A stretch of DNA of 64,000 nt from Metaphire vulgaris (GCA_018105865.1 CM030832.1:16003019-16067018); one strand, 5' to 3'; positions 1 through 13,602 are shown, numbered from the stretch's first letter. Numbers and translations: made by a program. The notes: generated by a model from the sequence alone, not told the origin.

Positions 1-190
1 TGACTCTCTACTAAGAACAATAGTCGAAGGAAAAATGGAGGGAAAGAGAGTGAGAGGTAGACCGAGAAAGATGATGTTGGAGTGGATGATGAATAAAGGA
101 TATCAGGAACTCAAAGAAGAAGCAAGCAATCGATCGGAATGGAGAAACTGGATACCTGGACCTGTTGAGAGACAGAAACACTGATGGTCG
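1..190 (+). mobile_element. LINE reverse-transcriptase C-terminal remnant
   Basis: The + strand encodes DSLLRTIVEGKMEGKRVRGR followed by PRKMMLEWM, the tail seen after the reverse transcriptase of APE-type LINEs. It then reads into NWIPGPVERQKH and a stop. It is cut at the left edge. The same tail occurs in degraded form near 27800. Confidence 0.75.
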
Positions 191-240
191 GCTCTATGAA
201 CGAGAGAATACATATTCTTTGGAGCTAGGGGTCAAACTAA

Positions 241-930
241 TAACTTCCAGAAAACGACTTTTTCGGGTCACAAATGTTGACCGATTTTCAAACTTTTTGA
301 TTTCTTTTGTTCCACTGACATTCCCCTAAAACTTTGCCACTGACCAAAGTGGGGTTATCGCTGAAAACTTTTAGCTACAGAGCTTCAAAAAAATTTTTCT
401 GGAGGGTTTTATTTTAGGTCGTAGAGTGGACCCCGCCCCCAATTTTTTTGTTTTGCATGGATGGCTAGAAAGAGGAATAAAAAACTAAACAATAGTTTAT
501 ACCTCATCTTCTTAGCTTTTATTCAGCCTGAGATATAGAAAATTCAAAAAATTACAAACTTTCTTGACATTCATCGCTAATACTTCTGTTTCAACAAAAG
601 GTGTTCAGGTTAGAATTGATCTATCTTTACCAAATGTTGACTGATTTGCAAACTTTTGATTTATTTTGTTTCACTGACATTCCCCTACAACTTTGCCACT
701 GACCAAAGTGGGGTTACCGCTGAAAAATTGTAGCTATGGAGCTTTGAAAAATTTCTCTGCAGGGAGTTTTATTTTAGGCTGTAGAGCAGACCCCACCCCT
801 CATTTTTTTGTTTTATATGGATGGTTATAAAGAGGAATACAAATGCTAAGCAATGGTTTATACCTCATCTTCTTAGCTCTTTTATAGCCTGAGATATAGC
901 AAATTTTAAAAAATTAGTTTTTTTCATTTT
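241..930. repeat. dimeric repeat of about 357 bp (related to TTAA elements)
   Basis: Two copies of a unit (around 270-545 and 620-905) share phrases such as GACCAAAGTGGGGTTA and TTATACCTCATCTTCTTAGC. The same unit forms the interior of the TTAA-flanked elements at 31945-33101 and 55450-56507. Here the outer TTAA ends are not visible. Confidence 0.8.
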
Positions 931-1464
931 TAAAGAACGTTTTTCCAAAAAATACATCCCCGGTACAAGGGATATTTTTACACCCCCTAACACCCCCAAA
1001 TTTGAGACCGACACCTCCAAATTTTCCCCAATCCGAGCCTGAGATGCACCCTAACACCCTCCAACACCTCCTCCCCAATTTGAGATCAACACCCCCAAAT
1101 TGATAATCCTAGAAATAGCCCTGCCCGGTACGGTGACGGCGTCTAAAAATGTAATCCCCGGTAAAGGGGCTAGGAAAGCAAATTCAGGGAGGAAGTTTCA
1201 GACAGTAAGTCTAGCTACAGCAAAGGTGCAATTTCCCTTGGATAGATAAAGAAAGTGGTAAATGATAGTGAAAAAACATATGCATTTGAAACCATGCAGA
1301 ACAAATACAATAATTTCAAGCCATTCCCTTTCCTTAAAATTCATTTCACTTCAACAACAACTGATGGACAACTGAATATATCAGAAGAGCAATAAATCAA
1401 CAAGCTAATGCTATTTTTAAAAAACACATTTTCGATGATATTTTTACAGATGTAGCAGGCATCT
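931..1464. other. intergenic-like stretch, C-rich low complexity
   Basis: It holds runs such as ACACCCCCTAACACCCCCAAA between about 985 and 1110 and two copies of GCATTTGAAACCATGCAGAAC (near 1281 and, just outside, 1522). No gene is seen. Confidence 0.6.
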
Positions 1465-1519
1465 GTGTATAATACACAGTACACACTACACACCCATATA
1501 CCACGTATAGCAAATACAT

Positions 1520-2005
1520 ATGCATTTGAAACCATGCAGAACAAAAAAAATAACCTGGTAAAGAGCTATTGTCTACCTATTGTATTGTATGGTTTGGAAG
1601 CCACATGTCCAAACAAAAGTACTCTTAATGCTCTTGACAGACTGATTCGAGTAGTTGTGTGCAAAATTTTTAAAACATGTGAGGCAGATAATGTTGAGTA
1701 TATCAGAGTCCTGACGGGTTTGGATAGTATGCATGCTATTGTAGAAAAGCGACAAGCATCCTTTGTTAATAGATATGAGAAGAAGCCACTGTACTTTGCT
1801 CAGTGCATTACTAGAATTTGTCTGAGGGCAGAGGCTGTACTGTGTAAAGTTTGTTCTTAGTTTATTTGTTTATTATTAGGTTTATTTTATTATTTTTTAT
1901 TATTATTTAGTTTTGTTCAGTTGATTTGTGTTTTCCTTGGTTGTGTACTACTGGTTGTGTACTACTTTTTTATGCTGTGCTTGTCACGAATAAAGATGAT
2001 TATAA
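1520..2005 (+). mobile_element. LINE reverse-transcriptase C-terminal fragment and 3' tail
   Basis: The + frame reads VKSYCLPIVLYGLEATCPNK then LDRLIRVVVCKIFKTCE and KRQASFVNRY, typical of the region after the LINE reverse-transcriptase fingers. It ends at a stop at 1860, followed by an AT-rich tail with AATAAA near 1988. Only a 5'-truncated piece is present. Confidence 0.75.
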
Positions 2006-2174
2006 ATACATGGTTATGCAGTTATCAGGCTGTATGTGTTCTACTGGTAAAATGCATATAACACGTGGGTCATAGGCATGAAAATAGAGTAAGAACTGGA
2101 ATATTGGTTTCTTCTTTGAATGATATTAATTAAAAATAGTGCACATGTAAGACTCAGTCACAATGTTGACTAAC

Positions 2175-2317
2175 CTGTTGGAAGATGTGTTGTTGGTGGC
2201 AATCTAGACGGAACTGTAAAGACTAATGGTGGAGCAGGCGTTGGATCTGGAATGTGACAACTGCTGAGAATTGCACCGCTCATGCTTCTTGACTGAATCG
2301 ATCCAAAGTTAACCAGT
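2175..2317 (-). CDS. LAMA5: laminin alpha exon 52 (LG3 end and LG3-LG4 linker)
   Basis: [20 protein letters not shown] closes LG3; [19 protein letters not shown] is the Pro/Thr-rich spacer that precedes LG4 in alpha chains. A good donor GTTAGT follows, so LG4-LG5 must lie to the left of the window. Confidence 0.94.
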
Positions 2318-5300
2318 CTGCAAAATCATTCAAACAAACAAATCTTTACTATGAAACACAAACCATGACAAAAATTCAACATGGGAAAATTTAAAAAATC
2401 AGGCAGCAGAGAAATATCACCAAATTTAAATGAACTCAGCTGATTAATTAACTGTAAACAGAACATGGGCATCAATGAAAACAAAAAAGCATCCTCTGAG
2501 CTGATAATCATTCAGCAAGTCACAAGAAAAATGATTAAGCTGACCTAAGTAACCATGTCAAAATTAGCCAAACATAATTTTGCTACACATTGTGAATGTA
2601 TCTTGTGATAGTTGGTCCTGCTTGGTCACAAGAGACATTTCAGGTCAGGTCTTCGTCCTCCAGCTGTGTCCAGCTATCGACTTTTCCACGACACCTCTCC
2701 AGAATTCTCTGTCCTTTGCTATTTCTTCCAAGGTCATTCAGTGTCTTCCGTCACTTTTTCCGTTGAGATTCAGTCCTGCCACATTCAGATTCTCTTCCAA
2801 TCCATCTTCCATCGTCTTTTCGGTCTTCCTTTAGATCTTTTTCCCTCTGGTTTGTAGTTGAAAATTCGTTTTGGGCTTATTTCTTCCATTCTGAGTAAGT
2901 GTCCGGTCCATTTCATTCTTCTCTTTCTGATTACTTCAATGATGTTCGGTTGCAGCATTCTCTCTCTAACCTCTTCATTTGTTATATGTTCTTTGTATCC
3001 CATCCTTATTGTATCCAATCCTTAGTATTCTTCTAAGTCATTAATTTTCAGTTGCTATTATTTTTTCCAATTCTTTTTTAATGGTCCAAGATTCACATCC
3101 ATATATTAGTATTGATATTACACAAGTGTTGAGAATTCTTATTTTTGTTTTCATCACAATGTCATGTCTTTTGAAAAGTTTGGTATGTAGCCTGTTGAAT
3201 GTAGATCCTGCTATTGCTATTCTTTTAATCTCCAAATCCGAACATCCCTCTGCTTCCAACTCACTTCCCAAGTAAATGAAGTTCTTCACCAGTTCAATTT
3301 CTTTTCTGTTGTGTGTTACTATTGGCCTAAAGAGAAATATCAGTATCTCCAAGTTTTGAGGTGATTGCAGTAGTAAAGATTTAGTGATGGACTACCAATC
3401 TCACAATGTACCACAGGCATTCCATTCACAAGGCAGGAAGAAGAATAAGTCAACATTCCTATAGAGTGACTGTCAATTTTACAGCTTTGATATCAGGCTT
3501 TGCATTGATTTGGCCAACCGAGTTTCAAATATTCAAAATCATGTTTCCGATATTCAAGGCTTTTAGACATTGATCATTTTCCCTTACTCTTCAATATGGA
3601 TATAATTTCATATAAATAAGTTAACACACACAGCAGCTTTAGCAATGAAACAATGAATAATGAATACACACATATTAATTATCAAAAGCAAAAACAATAA
3701 ACAAATGCGACAAAGGTGAGAAGCATTCGTTCCATTCATCAACATCCAAAATAAACTTACTGTTGTCTAATGGTTACATCTCCAATGCATCCCACAAAAG
3801 AATCATGGTTGACAAAGTTATTCAAAACAGGAGTGTACGTCGATGGCAAACCACCAAAATAAATTGGTGAGGTCGTAGGTGTTTGCTGCTTTCCCTCGAT
3901 ATTAGTAATAGTTAAGTCTGTGTCGTCTATATGCAGTGATAAGCTGAAAAGTAAAACCAAATTCTTTCACTATTTTGATAACTATAAAGGCTAAGTCAAT
4001 ACAAAAGACCTTACAAATAACCATCCCTTAACCGCTTCGCCGCCAGAGACCAAAATGATCATGACGCCACGTGCAAATATCATGAAATTTTATAATTTAT
4101 TTTTTTATTTCATTTACTGGCCTGAAAGTGTGTAGGTACTATAAAACTAATAAACTTTATTAAGAAACATTTTAAAAAGCAATAAAAGCATTAAATACAC
4201 GTAATAACTTCCAATTTTCGGTAGAATTTCTAAAATCATTGGGAAGCATTGATACGAATGCTTATTGCAAATTTTCAAACCTTATCAACATAAAGTAATA
4301 CATTTCTAGTGTTGGTTTACAAATTATTTCCATCAACATCATCAAACCTATAAATTTCTTCATTTCACTTTGGTCTGTATCAACGCATGCATGAACTCGG
4401 GAAGTTGGCGCTAGATGAGTTCTCTGAATAAACTATGTTGCATACAAGTTTGTCTGGTAAAGAAGATGCCTAACCAAGTCCGGTGAGACAAACATGTCAT
4501 AGAATTGTGTTGCATTGATGTTATTTACATCAACTTTGAACCCGCTCTGTGAAGAAAAGGGAAAGAGATGTGGCAGTTCACCACTGGCTGCCATCCATTG
4601 CAAGCGCTGGGGATAGAATTCCCCCCCACATTTCAAACAAAAATACGCCTAAAATTGTCACAAAAGTTATCTACAGGCCGACCTTCTTTATTGTTCATGC
4701 CAAGGATAAATAATTCCCTACGCTAGCGATTGCCAAGCGTCAATAGGAAAATGCCAGAAAATTCCGGCGCTATGGCGTGAGCAATTTTCCCCGTACGCCG
4801 GATTTTTCCGGCACGGGGCGGTTAAGCAGTTAAAACACAAAATAATTGACAAAATTAATGAAAATTCAAACAGTCCACATCACAGATTTAATGATAACTT
4901 ATTGCAATTATACCACATAACCAGCTGCTTGTCATAATATGAATGGGCATCATACTTCAAAGTGCATTAGATTCTTATAAAAGCAGCAGAATTGTAGGGC
5001 CTATATATCTTTGACATGTTTGAAGCAATGTAATGTAGCATTTGTATAGTGCCCCTTATATTTCTACTCAGATGCACTCCTGGCATTGGAGTTGCATGAT
5101 AAAGTAGTGAGATTTTAGCTTTCACATTGAACAGAGCAAGGGAGTTGGAAGTGAGGCCTAAATGGAAGGGTTCAACGCATTCCAGAGAGAGGGTCCAGTC
5201 TCTGTGAATGCTCAACGCTGAGTAAGAGCAGTGAGTGATCTGGGGACATAACCAGTCTTACAATCAGTGGAGCGGAGCAGGTGATGCGCAGTGGAAAAGG

Positions 5301-8300
5301 GTGGTTGAAAAGCTTAGTAATGTAAGACAGGGCCTGACCTCAAAGTGCTGCAGATAAAAAAATAATTACTTGTTTGAATTTTATGAGGTCAGAAATTGGA
5401 GGCCAAACTGGGGTGTTGAGCATAAAATCTGAGTTGCTAGAGTAGCACATAATGTGCTATTGCATAGCCTTATCAAACAGGCCAGGGAATATGGGAGATG
5501 TGTTTGATTTGGTTATTCAGTCTGGCATGAAGGGCGATGGGCAACACTGGAGAGCTACGGGGTGGACAAAAAGCTTCTGAGGATCATCCACAACCTGTAT
5601 AACTCAGCGATATTTGCATTCAATATCAACGGAAAAATCAAAGACTGGTTCGGATGGGGTACTTGACAATTAGGTCCCACCGATTAGGTCCCAGCGTTCA
5701 GGCCCTGGGACATTTAGGTACTGCACCAGTTACAAATAGATTCAAAGTATTAAAAATGCTTTTCCTTTACATTCTCTTCTCCTGTAAAAATGAATCATAC
5801 TGCATATCTCATGCATATGTATCAATGCTTCTTCCATAAATTTTTTTTGAACTGAACTGAGGTTTATTTCAACTCTGACATCAATTACAATAAATGACAT
5901 CAATTGAATTTAAAATAAGACCAAGAAAATTCACAGAATATTCACAAGACTAATTTTAGTCTAAGCATACAATAGAATAGAAAACAAAAAGAAACCTGAG
6001 AAGTAGTCAAATTAAAAGTTAATATTTTACTAGAATATTCAGATTAATATAACATCATATAGTAGACAAGAGTTAGGCCTATAAGTGGGATGTTGAGAAG
6101 AAAAGGGTTGCCTAAAGGGAAACATATCCTGCCAGGGAGGCATTGAATTGTTAAATGTATAGCAGAGCATTAGACATCATCAACTTTAATTAAGAATATT
6201 AATTAAAAATTAACACTCCCAATTAAAGTAATAGTATACGAATTATAAAATTATTATAAGAATTATAGAATTTTATTTTAAAGTATCAAGGGGAACGATG
6301 TTACCGCAGGGAGGTACCCTAAGAATGTGGTAGTAACTATAGTACCCGGTAAATCATAAATATGAAATAACTATAACTAGCAGACAATTAACCTAAGTCC
6401 TTGATATGTCTGAGAAATAAATAGCATACAATTAACATAAGTCCTTTAGATATTAATTTGATAAGTTTCTTACTTAGAAGTTTAGTAAATTCTAAATATG
6501 TAATAATTAGTAGACACTAGACAAATTCAACATAAGCCATTGAGATAGCAAAAATTTAATTAATTACTTAGATAAGTTTGTTATTTGGAAAGTAGTATAT
6601 ATTTTTAAATTTCTCCTTTAAATTCATTTAAATTTATTATATTAGTTATATAGGCGGGGAGGGCATTCCATTTTCGAGGTCCAAAAACTTTTATAGTAAA
6701 TATTCTAGTGTTAGTTAAAAAAGAGTCATATTCATATGAGGATTTAGGTCATATTCAAGTGAGTATTTTAGATCATATGCATAGAGAATTTAAATCAGTA
6801 GCACTTGAAAAAGTCATATGAGATTTAGATAAGTATCAATCAGGAAGTTGTGGAATAAAACTTGAAGATGGTCAATGATTTTGCAACCTGCATAAGCTCT
6901 GACAATATACTAAGCATTCAACAATACTATTCTACCTGAACTTCTTCGTGATACATACTATGTTTCCGATTAATCTGGTTCTTATACGCAACATAACTAT
7001 TCCAGTTGAGAGATCAAACATTAAGTAACCTCTTTCACAGACTATAAATTCCACTGTAGTCCAGAACTAGGTCTATTTTCAAAGGCCTTTGGGGTTGATA
7101 GATCTTTACACTCTTGAGTCCCTTCTAGTCCAAAAATTATATGCCAAGAGTTCATTTCAAAGATCTCAGGGAGTGATCAATCTTTAACTAAGCATTACAA
7201 CTATAATTGGATGCCTTTCTCTTTTTCAACAACATCCTGGGACCTAAAGTTAAACGTCCGGGACCTAATCGGCGGGACCTAACTGTTCTGCTCCGTTTGG
7301 GCGGACAGTGGGTGTGCGACAAGGCAACCAATATCACTGCTGCTATTCCTGCTCATGTTAGAGCAAGCAATTGAGTGATTGGAGGAGGAGGATTTAGCAT
7401 TCATGGAAAAACATTGAAGGATTTGCAATTCACTGATTGCTGACAACATCTACAAATGCCAACAGTTTGGCAGTGCACTCATTTGAGTAATCTATACATG
7501 AGATCCAGTATGTTATTCCAATAAATAACAATACATCACATTCAGTGGACATGATTAGCACTTTAAAGTTGCAATTCACAGTAAATGTCAAATCATGACT
7601 TCTTTAGATTGATAGAATTCTATAATGAGAGTAAAAAAGGACAGCCCATGGTTCATCTCACCCGTTTCCTGATTTTGTTACTGTGAGGTAATGCCACAGG
7701 CCATCACTGTAAGTGTCTTTCTGGGATTCTAAATAAGTCGCATTTCGACCGTCCACAACATTCATCACAACAACTTTCCCATTGTGCAGCGACAAGGAGA
7801 ATGCATGTTGCTAAAAAAACAAAGTTACAAGTAACTGGTAATGCAACCAACTGCTACAAATCGACAAACCATTCCAAAAACTAAGGATGCACTAAGCACA
7901 TTTGGCCATTGTACAACAATAAACAGTAACAGAATTCACAATTTATCATTTACTAAGGTAAAGGTTAACCCGTAGGCTCATTCCACAGGTCTGTGCTGAT
8001 CTCCAGCTTCTTTGCCACCAGCCTATAAGTGGCTAAACCATACACCAGCGTGAATAGTGGCCAGCCTTTCCTGCCAAACCTATGGTTACCTTCGCAATGT
8101 TGCCATTGCTACTCATTTCTATCACTGTCGTATAGTGAAGGCTAAGTGGCTGAAGTGTGGTTATATTCAATGGGTTCCCAGAACATTCAGTACCAGAACA
8201 TTCGGTACCGGAGAATTCGGCACCAAAATTTTACCTGTGGAAGATTCGGTACCAAATAAATCGGTAGATGTTCGACATACAGATCAGTAGCCATAAGTCT

Positions 8301-9127
8301 AACCCTAATCCTAACCCTACTCTAAAATCATATAAATCAGTAAAATTAATATAATTATCAATAGTATACCTACCTAAATTCTACTTAAATATTCTACTTA
8401 AATATATAGGGGCATATACATAAGTATAGACACCACCCAAAATCAGAGAGACCCTGGGATCGGGGAGGTGAGGGGTGAGGGAGGTAGAGCCTGTGCCTAA
8501 CACATGTAACCGAATTTGCCGTCCTGAAAATTCCCTTCCCAATGTTCCATGACCGGTACTGAATTTTCCGGTCCCAAATTTTCCATCCCAAATCTTCCAG
8601 TACCGAATCTTCCGGTCATGATTCAATGTTACTGAATCGCACTTGAATCACACTTACAATCCACTTATTTCCTTAAGTTAAGCTGTGCTGAATATTCGAA
8701 TTAAAGCAGATTTGGACTCAAATGGTGCAACCAAAGCTGAATGTAGACCTGCCATTAAAATTACTTACCTGAACCAACTAGACATTAATTCTATAAATTG
8801 CTAAATAGAACCATAATAACCAAACACAATGCTTTATTCTGGCTGATAATCTTCCATATTTGTTTGTTCTTCTTAGACGTTGGTCTCAGATTTTTTAACA
8901 TGAATATAATTTGTATATCAGTAAAGTAGTCAAAAGCAACTTTCTCTTAATGGCATTTTTGAAATTAATCCATATCCAATTTTTAAAAATAAGTCTCACA
9001 CAACTTCTGCTATCTTAGAAGAATGAGGGTGCGATAAAATGTTGCTACTCTAACAGTGTCATTCATACAATAACTTTATGATCAAAGTTATTATTATTAT
9101 TGTAGTTGTCATTGTTGTTGTTAGTAA

Positions 9128-9179
<52 letters not shown>

Positions 9180-12100
9180 GGTATATGATTGTTGACACTA
9201 GATGTGCGGGTACAGCAAAATGCCTACCCTACCCATACCCATGCAAAAACTTCCTTCCTTACCCTACCCTACTAGTACCTGTAGTGCTATACCCGTACCC
9301 GACCCATACCCGTAAAATGTATACCCTACCCTACCCGTACCCGCGGGTATGGGTACAAGGACCTGTACCCGTTCCTAGAGACTATAGAGAGGCAGCAACA
9401 TTAATGTATTAATGAAAGCAAAGCACATTTTTTAAACATGTCATATGTTGACAAGAATTTTTTAAGAGGCACATTTTTAGATTAGGACAGATCTAGGACT
9501 TAGGAATCAGGGTAATCCACTTGGCAAATAGTAGACCCGGGTTCTTTATGAGATACTGGACTACTGATTGGTAACATTGTGTAACACAGCTAGTCAGCTA
9601 TTCTAAGCCTACATGAATGTTGGAAAAGGACTAAAAGACTCGATGGGCCTGTTTAAATTATTTAGTAGATATAGTTTAGCTAAGAGAAGGCATTGGAGCT
9701 GAAGTTAAACAGCAAAACGATTTACCAAAGGAACATTATCACTGCAGGACACCATTACAATGATTTTACATTTGATTATGTTTACTACTTTACTGATGAC
9801 ATCAGATGATGTCATTGTATTTCCTTTATGTTTCCAGTAAGTAAAATGCAAGCAGTGGCATATAACTGTCTGACAAACTGAATGCAATATACAAGTTACA
9901 CTAATACACTTTACTCAATAATATTTTTTCTATTACTGCATTGATAATTATTTACTATAGTAGTGAGAAATGAAAATATCATGTTTTTATGGGTAAAAAC
10001 GGGTGTACCCATACCCGTAGCGCTATACCCGTACCCGTAGCGCTATACCCTTACCCGACCCGTACCCGTAAAATGTGTACCCTACCTGTACGTACGGGTA
10101 GGGTATACCCGGGGGTATGGGTATACCCGCATATCTCTAGTTGACACATGTTAAGTCATCACAAAGTGAAAAATCTCTGGTTGTGTGGCAAGAATCTTAC
10201 TACAACTCCACTGTGCCCCCTGAAGTTCAGAGAACTATGGCACATGATGTGCTGTGTCAGGGATATTATTATAGTATGAGAGTAAACCTTCAATTTTTAT
10301 GAGAGCCTGTGTGTGAGAAGCTGTATGATCTATGGCAATATAATTTGGATTTGACTGCAAAGGCTGAGAGAAAATTGGACAAAACAGAAATAAATAAGAC
10401 TAAGATTTATTTACAATAAAAAAATTGAAATTTATGATAATTAGCAGTGATCTGAGGAAACAATTAGAATCAAAGATATCAAAAAATGCAGAAAGAAGAA
10501 ACAGACAAATAATTTTACAAGTTTTAGAAATATAATCTTACAACATGGAAAGAAAATAACATTTAACCCAAATGGAAGGATTAAGTAAAGATATGGAAAA
10601 CCTTGGATTAAAAAGAGAATATGCTTAAGGTAAAAATGGGTATGGATAAAGCAATGGCAAGCTATTCTACAGGGTGTAAAAGTGAAAAGGGCACCCCTTT
10701 ATGATATTTAATATCTCGGCTGCGTGTATAGCGATTTCAATGCAATTTATAGGCCCTATACCTGGGAATGCTTTTGATGCAATTGCCAAATTTCATGCTG
10801 ATATCTTTAGTCTTTGCTGAAATATGGCCAAAAAACTAAAGAGACCCAAATTTTAAAATTGACATTGGAATATAACGTCATAATAAAGTGATAACAAAAT
10901 TATTTTTTTATTTTAAAGGGGATTTCAGATGATTTGCTACGGGAGCAGGTGCTCAAAATGCCCCCTCTCAGCCTTCACACATGCCGACAAGCGCTTCTTC
11001 ACTGACACTATCGACTTCTTGATCTGGTTTTCAGGAAAACTCTCCCAGATATTCTTCAGCACAGTCTTCAACTCCGTGTATTGTTTTGTGGCTTTGGCTG
11101 ATACTTTTGATATCTGTCGAGCATGATTCCCCAGACGCGGAAGTCAAGTGGATTGATATCTGGGGAGTTAGGTGGCCAGTCATCTTTCTTGATGAAATCT
11201 GGACAATTTTGCTACAGAAAATTCTGGGTCCTGAGAGCAGAGTGGGCAGGTGTTCCGTCTTGCTGGAATATGAAATCTTCTCCAAGCATATCATGACAGT
11301 CCTGCAGCCAATCATAATGCTGCTGTGTTTATCTGTTGGCCGTAAGTACCCTTGACCTTGTCTGGCGCAATGACAACGACGCAATTTTAGACTTAAAAAA
11401 CGATACAAATTATTATGACGTTATCTTGTTTGTCAATTTTAAAATTTGGGTCTCTTTAGTTTTTTGGCCATATTTTAGCAAGCTCTAAAGCTATCAGCAT
11501 GAAATTTGGCAATTACATCAGAAACATTCTCAGGTATATGGCCTATAAATGTTATTGAAATCGCTATACACGCAGCCGAGATATTAAATATCATAAAGGG
11601 GTGCCCTTTTCACTTTTACACCCTGTATATTAACCCTTTAATTACCAAAACTGCCCATACCTGCTGTTCATCTGCAGCATAGAAAAGCAGTCCGTTGCTT
11701 TCCAGAGTTTTAAATTTCATTGTCATTTCAAAATTGACGTTGATGCTGACTCCGTCCACTCCAACATAGGAACCTTGCTGGCCATGAACGAAAGAAATAA
11801 CTCGAACAATCGCCTTCTAACAAATTGGAAAAAACAACTGATATTCACTTTGACAATGATGTCTGCATTTTCTTGCATCGACTTACGCAAACCAAGCACA
11901 GCCTTAAAGCCAAAAGGGCCAAATGTTTACAAATCTGATGGAATCATATATAGGTGTGCTTTAAATTACTGGTTAGGATAATTGAAAATTTACAGCTGCA
12001 AAATGCAGAAAGATGCCAAAGTAGCTCCATAAGTGACACAACATATCTTCACAGGACAACTCATAATGAAAGCTGCCATCTCACTTATGGTTTTGGGCAT

Positions 12101-12196
12101 TTCCTGCTGTTCATATATCACTTTATCACTTTTAACTGATTATCATCAGAACTGAAGAGATACATAACTCCAACAAATGGTCCTGTAATCACCACT

Positions 12197-12263
<67 letters not shown>

Positions 12264-13050
12264 ATTAATAAATTAATAAAGCACCTATCAACAGGAGCAG
12301 CACAGCTGACTAAAAGTGCACTATATTTCATCATCCTAGTAAAATATTACTGATGCCAACCAACTGTGAATCCAGATTTTCAGATAAGCCAGCTCTGCAA
12401 TAGTAAACAAGGATTTAATTTGTCCTAGCAATGGTCTGAGAAAGAATTGGTGAAATGACACCTGGCAGTACAATGCCTACTAGAGAAGATGTTCAAGTCA
12501 CCATATTCTGAAATATAGTTTCTTATATATAATGAATGTATCATTGATTCACTTATGCAAGTTATGGCTCTCAAATAAGCTGTTTGACAGTAAAGCATAA
12601 AAGCAGGAATTGTTCAAATCACTTGCCTCAGGGCAGCCCGGTAAAACGTCTTTTGCTTCAATGTGTTCATTTATGTTTCTATCTGTGCTTCCAAGTCTGA
12701 TGGCTTTGATACAGCCCTCAAATCCTTTCTGAGTCACATTCCTAAATTTACATCAAATCACTATTAAAATAAACATAAAATAACAAGTCTGTTCTCACAT
12801 CAATTAAGTTCATTGAACTGAGCATAATCACGTTCTGTAACTTTCACATACCCAAGTCTTTCTGAGGACAATTTTACAAAGTCAAAATAATTCAGAAAGT
12901 TTTATAATCACTAAGCACACTTACACATTGCTGAAAGAGTGAGTGCCTTTGAAGCCACCAATATAAATGAAAAAATCAGTGTCAAGGTCTTTGAGGTTGC
13001 CTTTTGATTTACCACTACTCACTACATACAACAAAGTAATTCAAAAAGTA

Positions 13051-13097
<47 letters not shown>

Positions 13098-13545
13098 CCA
13101 CCATCATAACAATAAAGGGTCATTCCGTGTCAAATCAACACGCTTTTGAATAAAATCAGATGTCACCGACTCAGATTTTGATGAAAATTGGCACAATTGT
13201 TCATCCCCATGAATAATGTTGAAAACCATAATATTAGAGTTTTGGGTCACCCATGTCCAAACTATGGATCATGAAACTTTGGTCGACTGACGCCAACTCG
13301 CGAACGGCTTGCCATGGTATCGTGGCCATGCCATCAGCTCTGTCCATCAGATCTGAGCAGACCGGGCGGCTCCTTGATTGATGGCATGCCAGATTGTACC
13401 AGGGCCCGAGTTTGCAGGAGAGTCCGTGGGAGCCATTCTCCTGGACCTGCTCATCACCACAGGGACAGAAATGCCACTTGCAGATTTAAGCGCCAAGACG
13501 GAGATCATTTTAAATATAATATATATGTGTGTATATCTATGTATA

Positions 13546-13602
<57 letters not shown>

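Noticed and set aside
8285..8310. Short telomere-like CTAACCCTAA repeat
   Set aside because: Only about four imperfect units inside a MITE; too short to mean anything about chromosome ends.
9185..10140. Interstitial telomere-like repeats
   Set aside because: The CCCTAC/GGGTAC motifs lie in the ends of a hAT element with an 8-bp duplication, not in a simple repeat array.
11086..11355. + strand open frame of 89 residues
   Set aside because: It is the antisense of the mariner transposase remnant.
12146..12334. Arg-Glu repeat protein on the minus strand
   Set aside because: A translation of the (TC)n microsatellite.
12967..13149. Poly-His open frame
   Set aside because: It is the (ATC)n microsatellite plus antisense of exon 47; no real protein.
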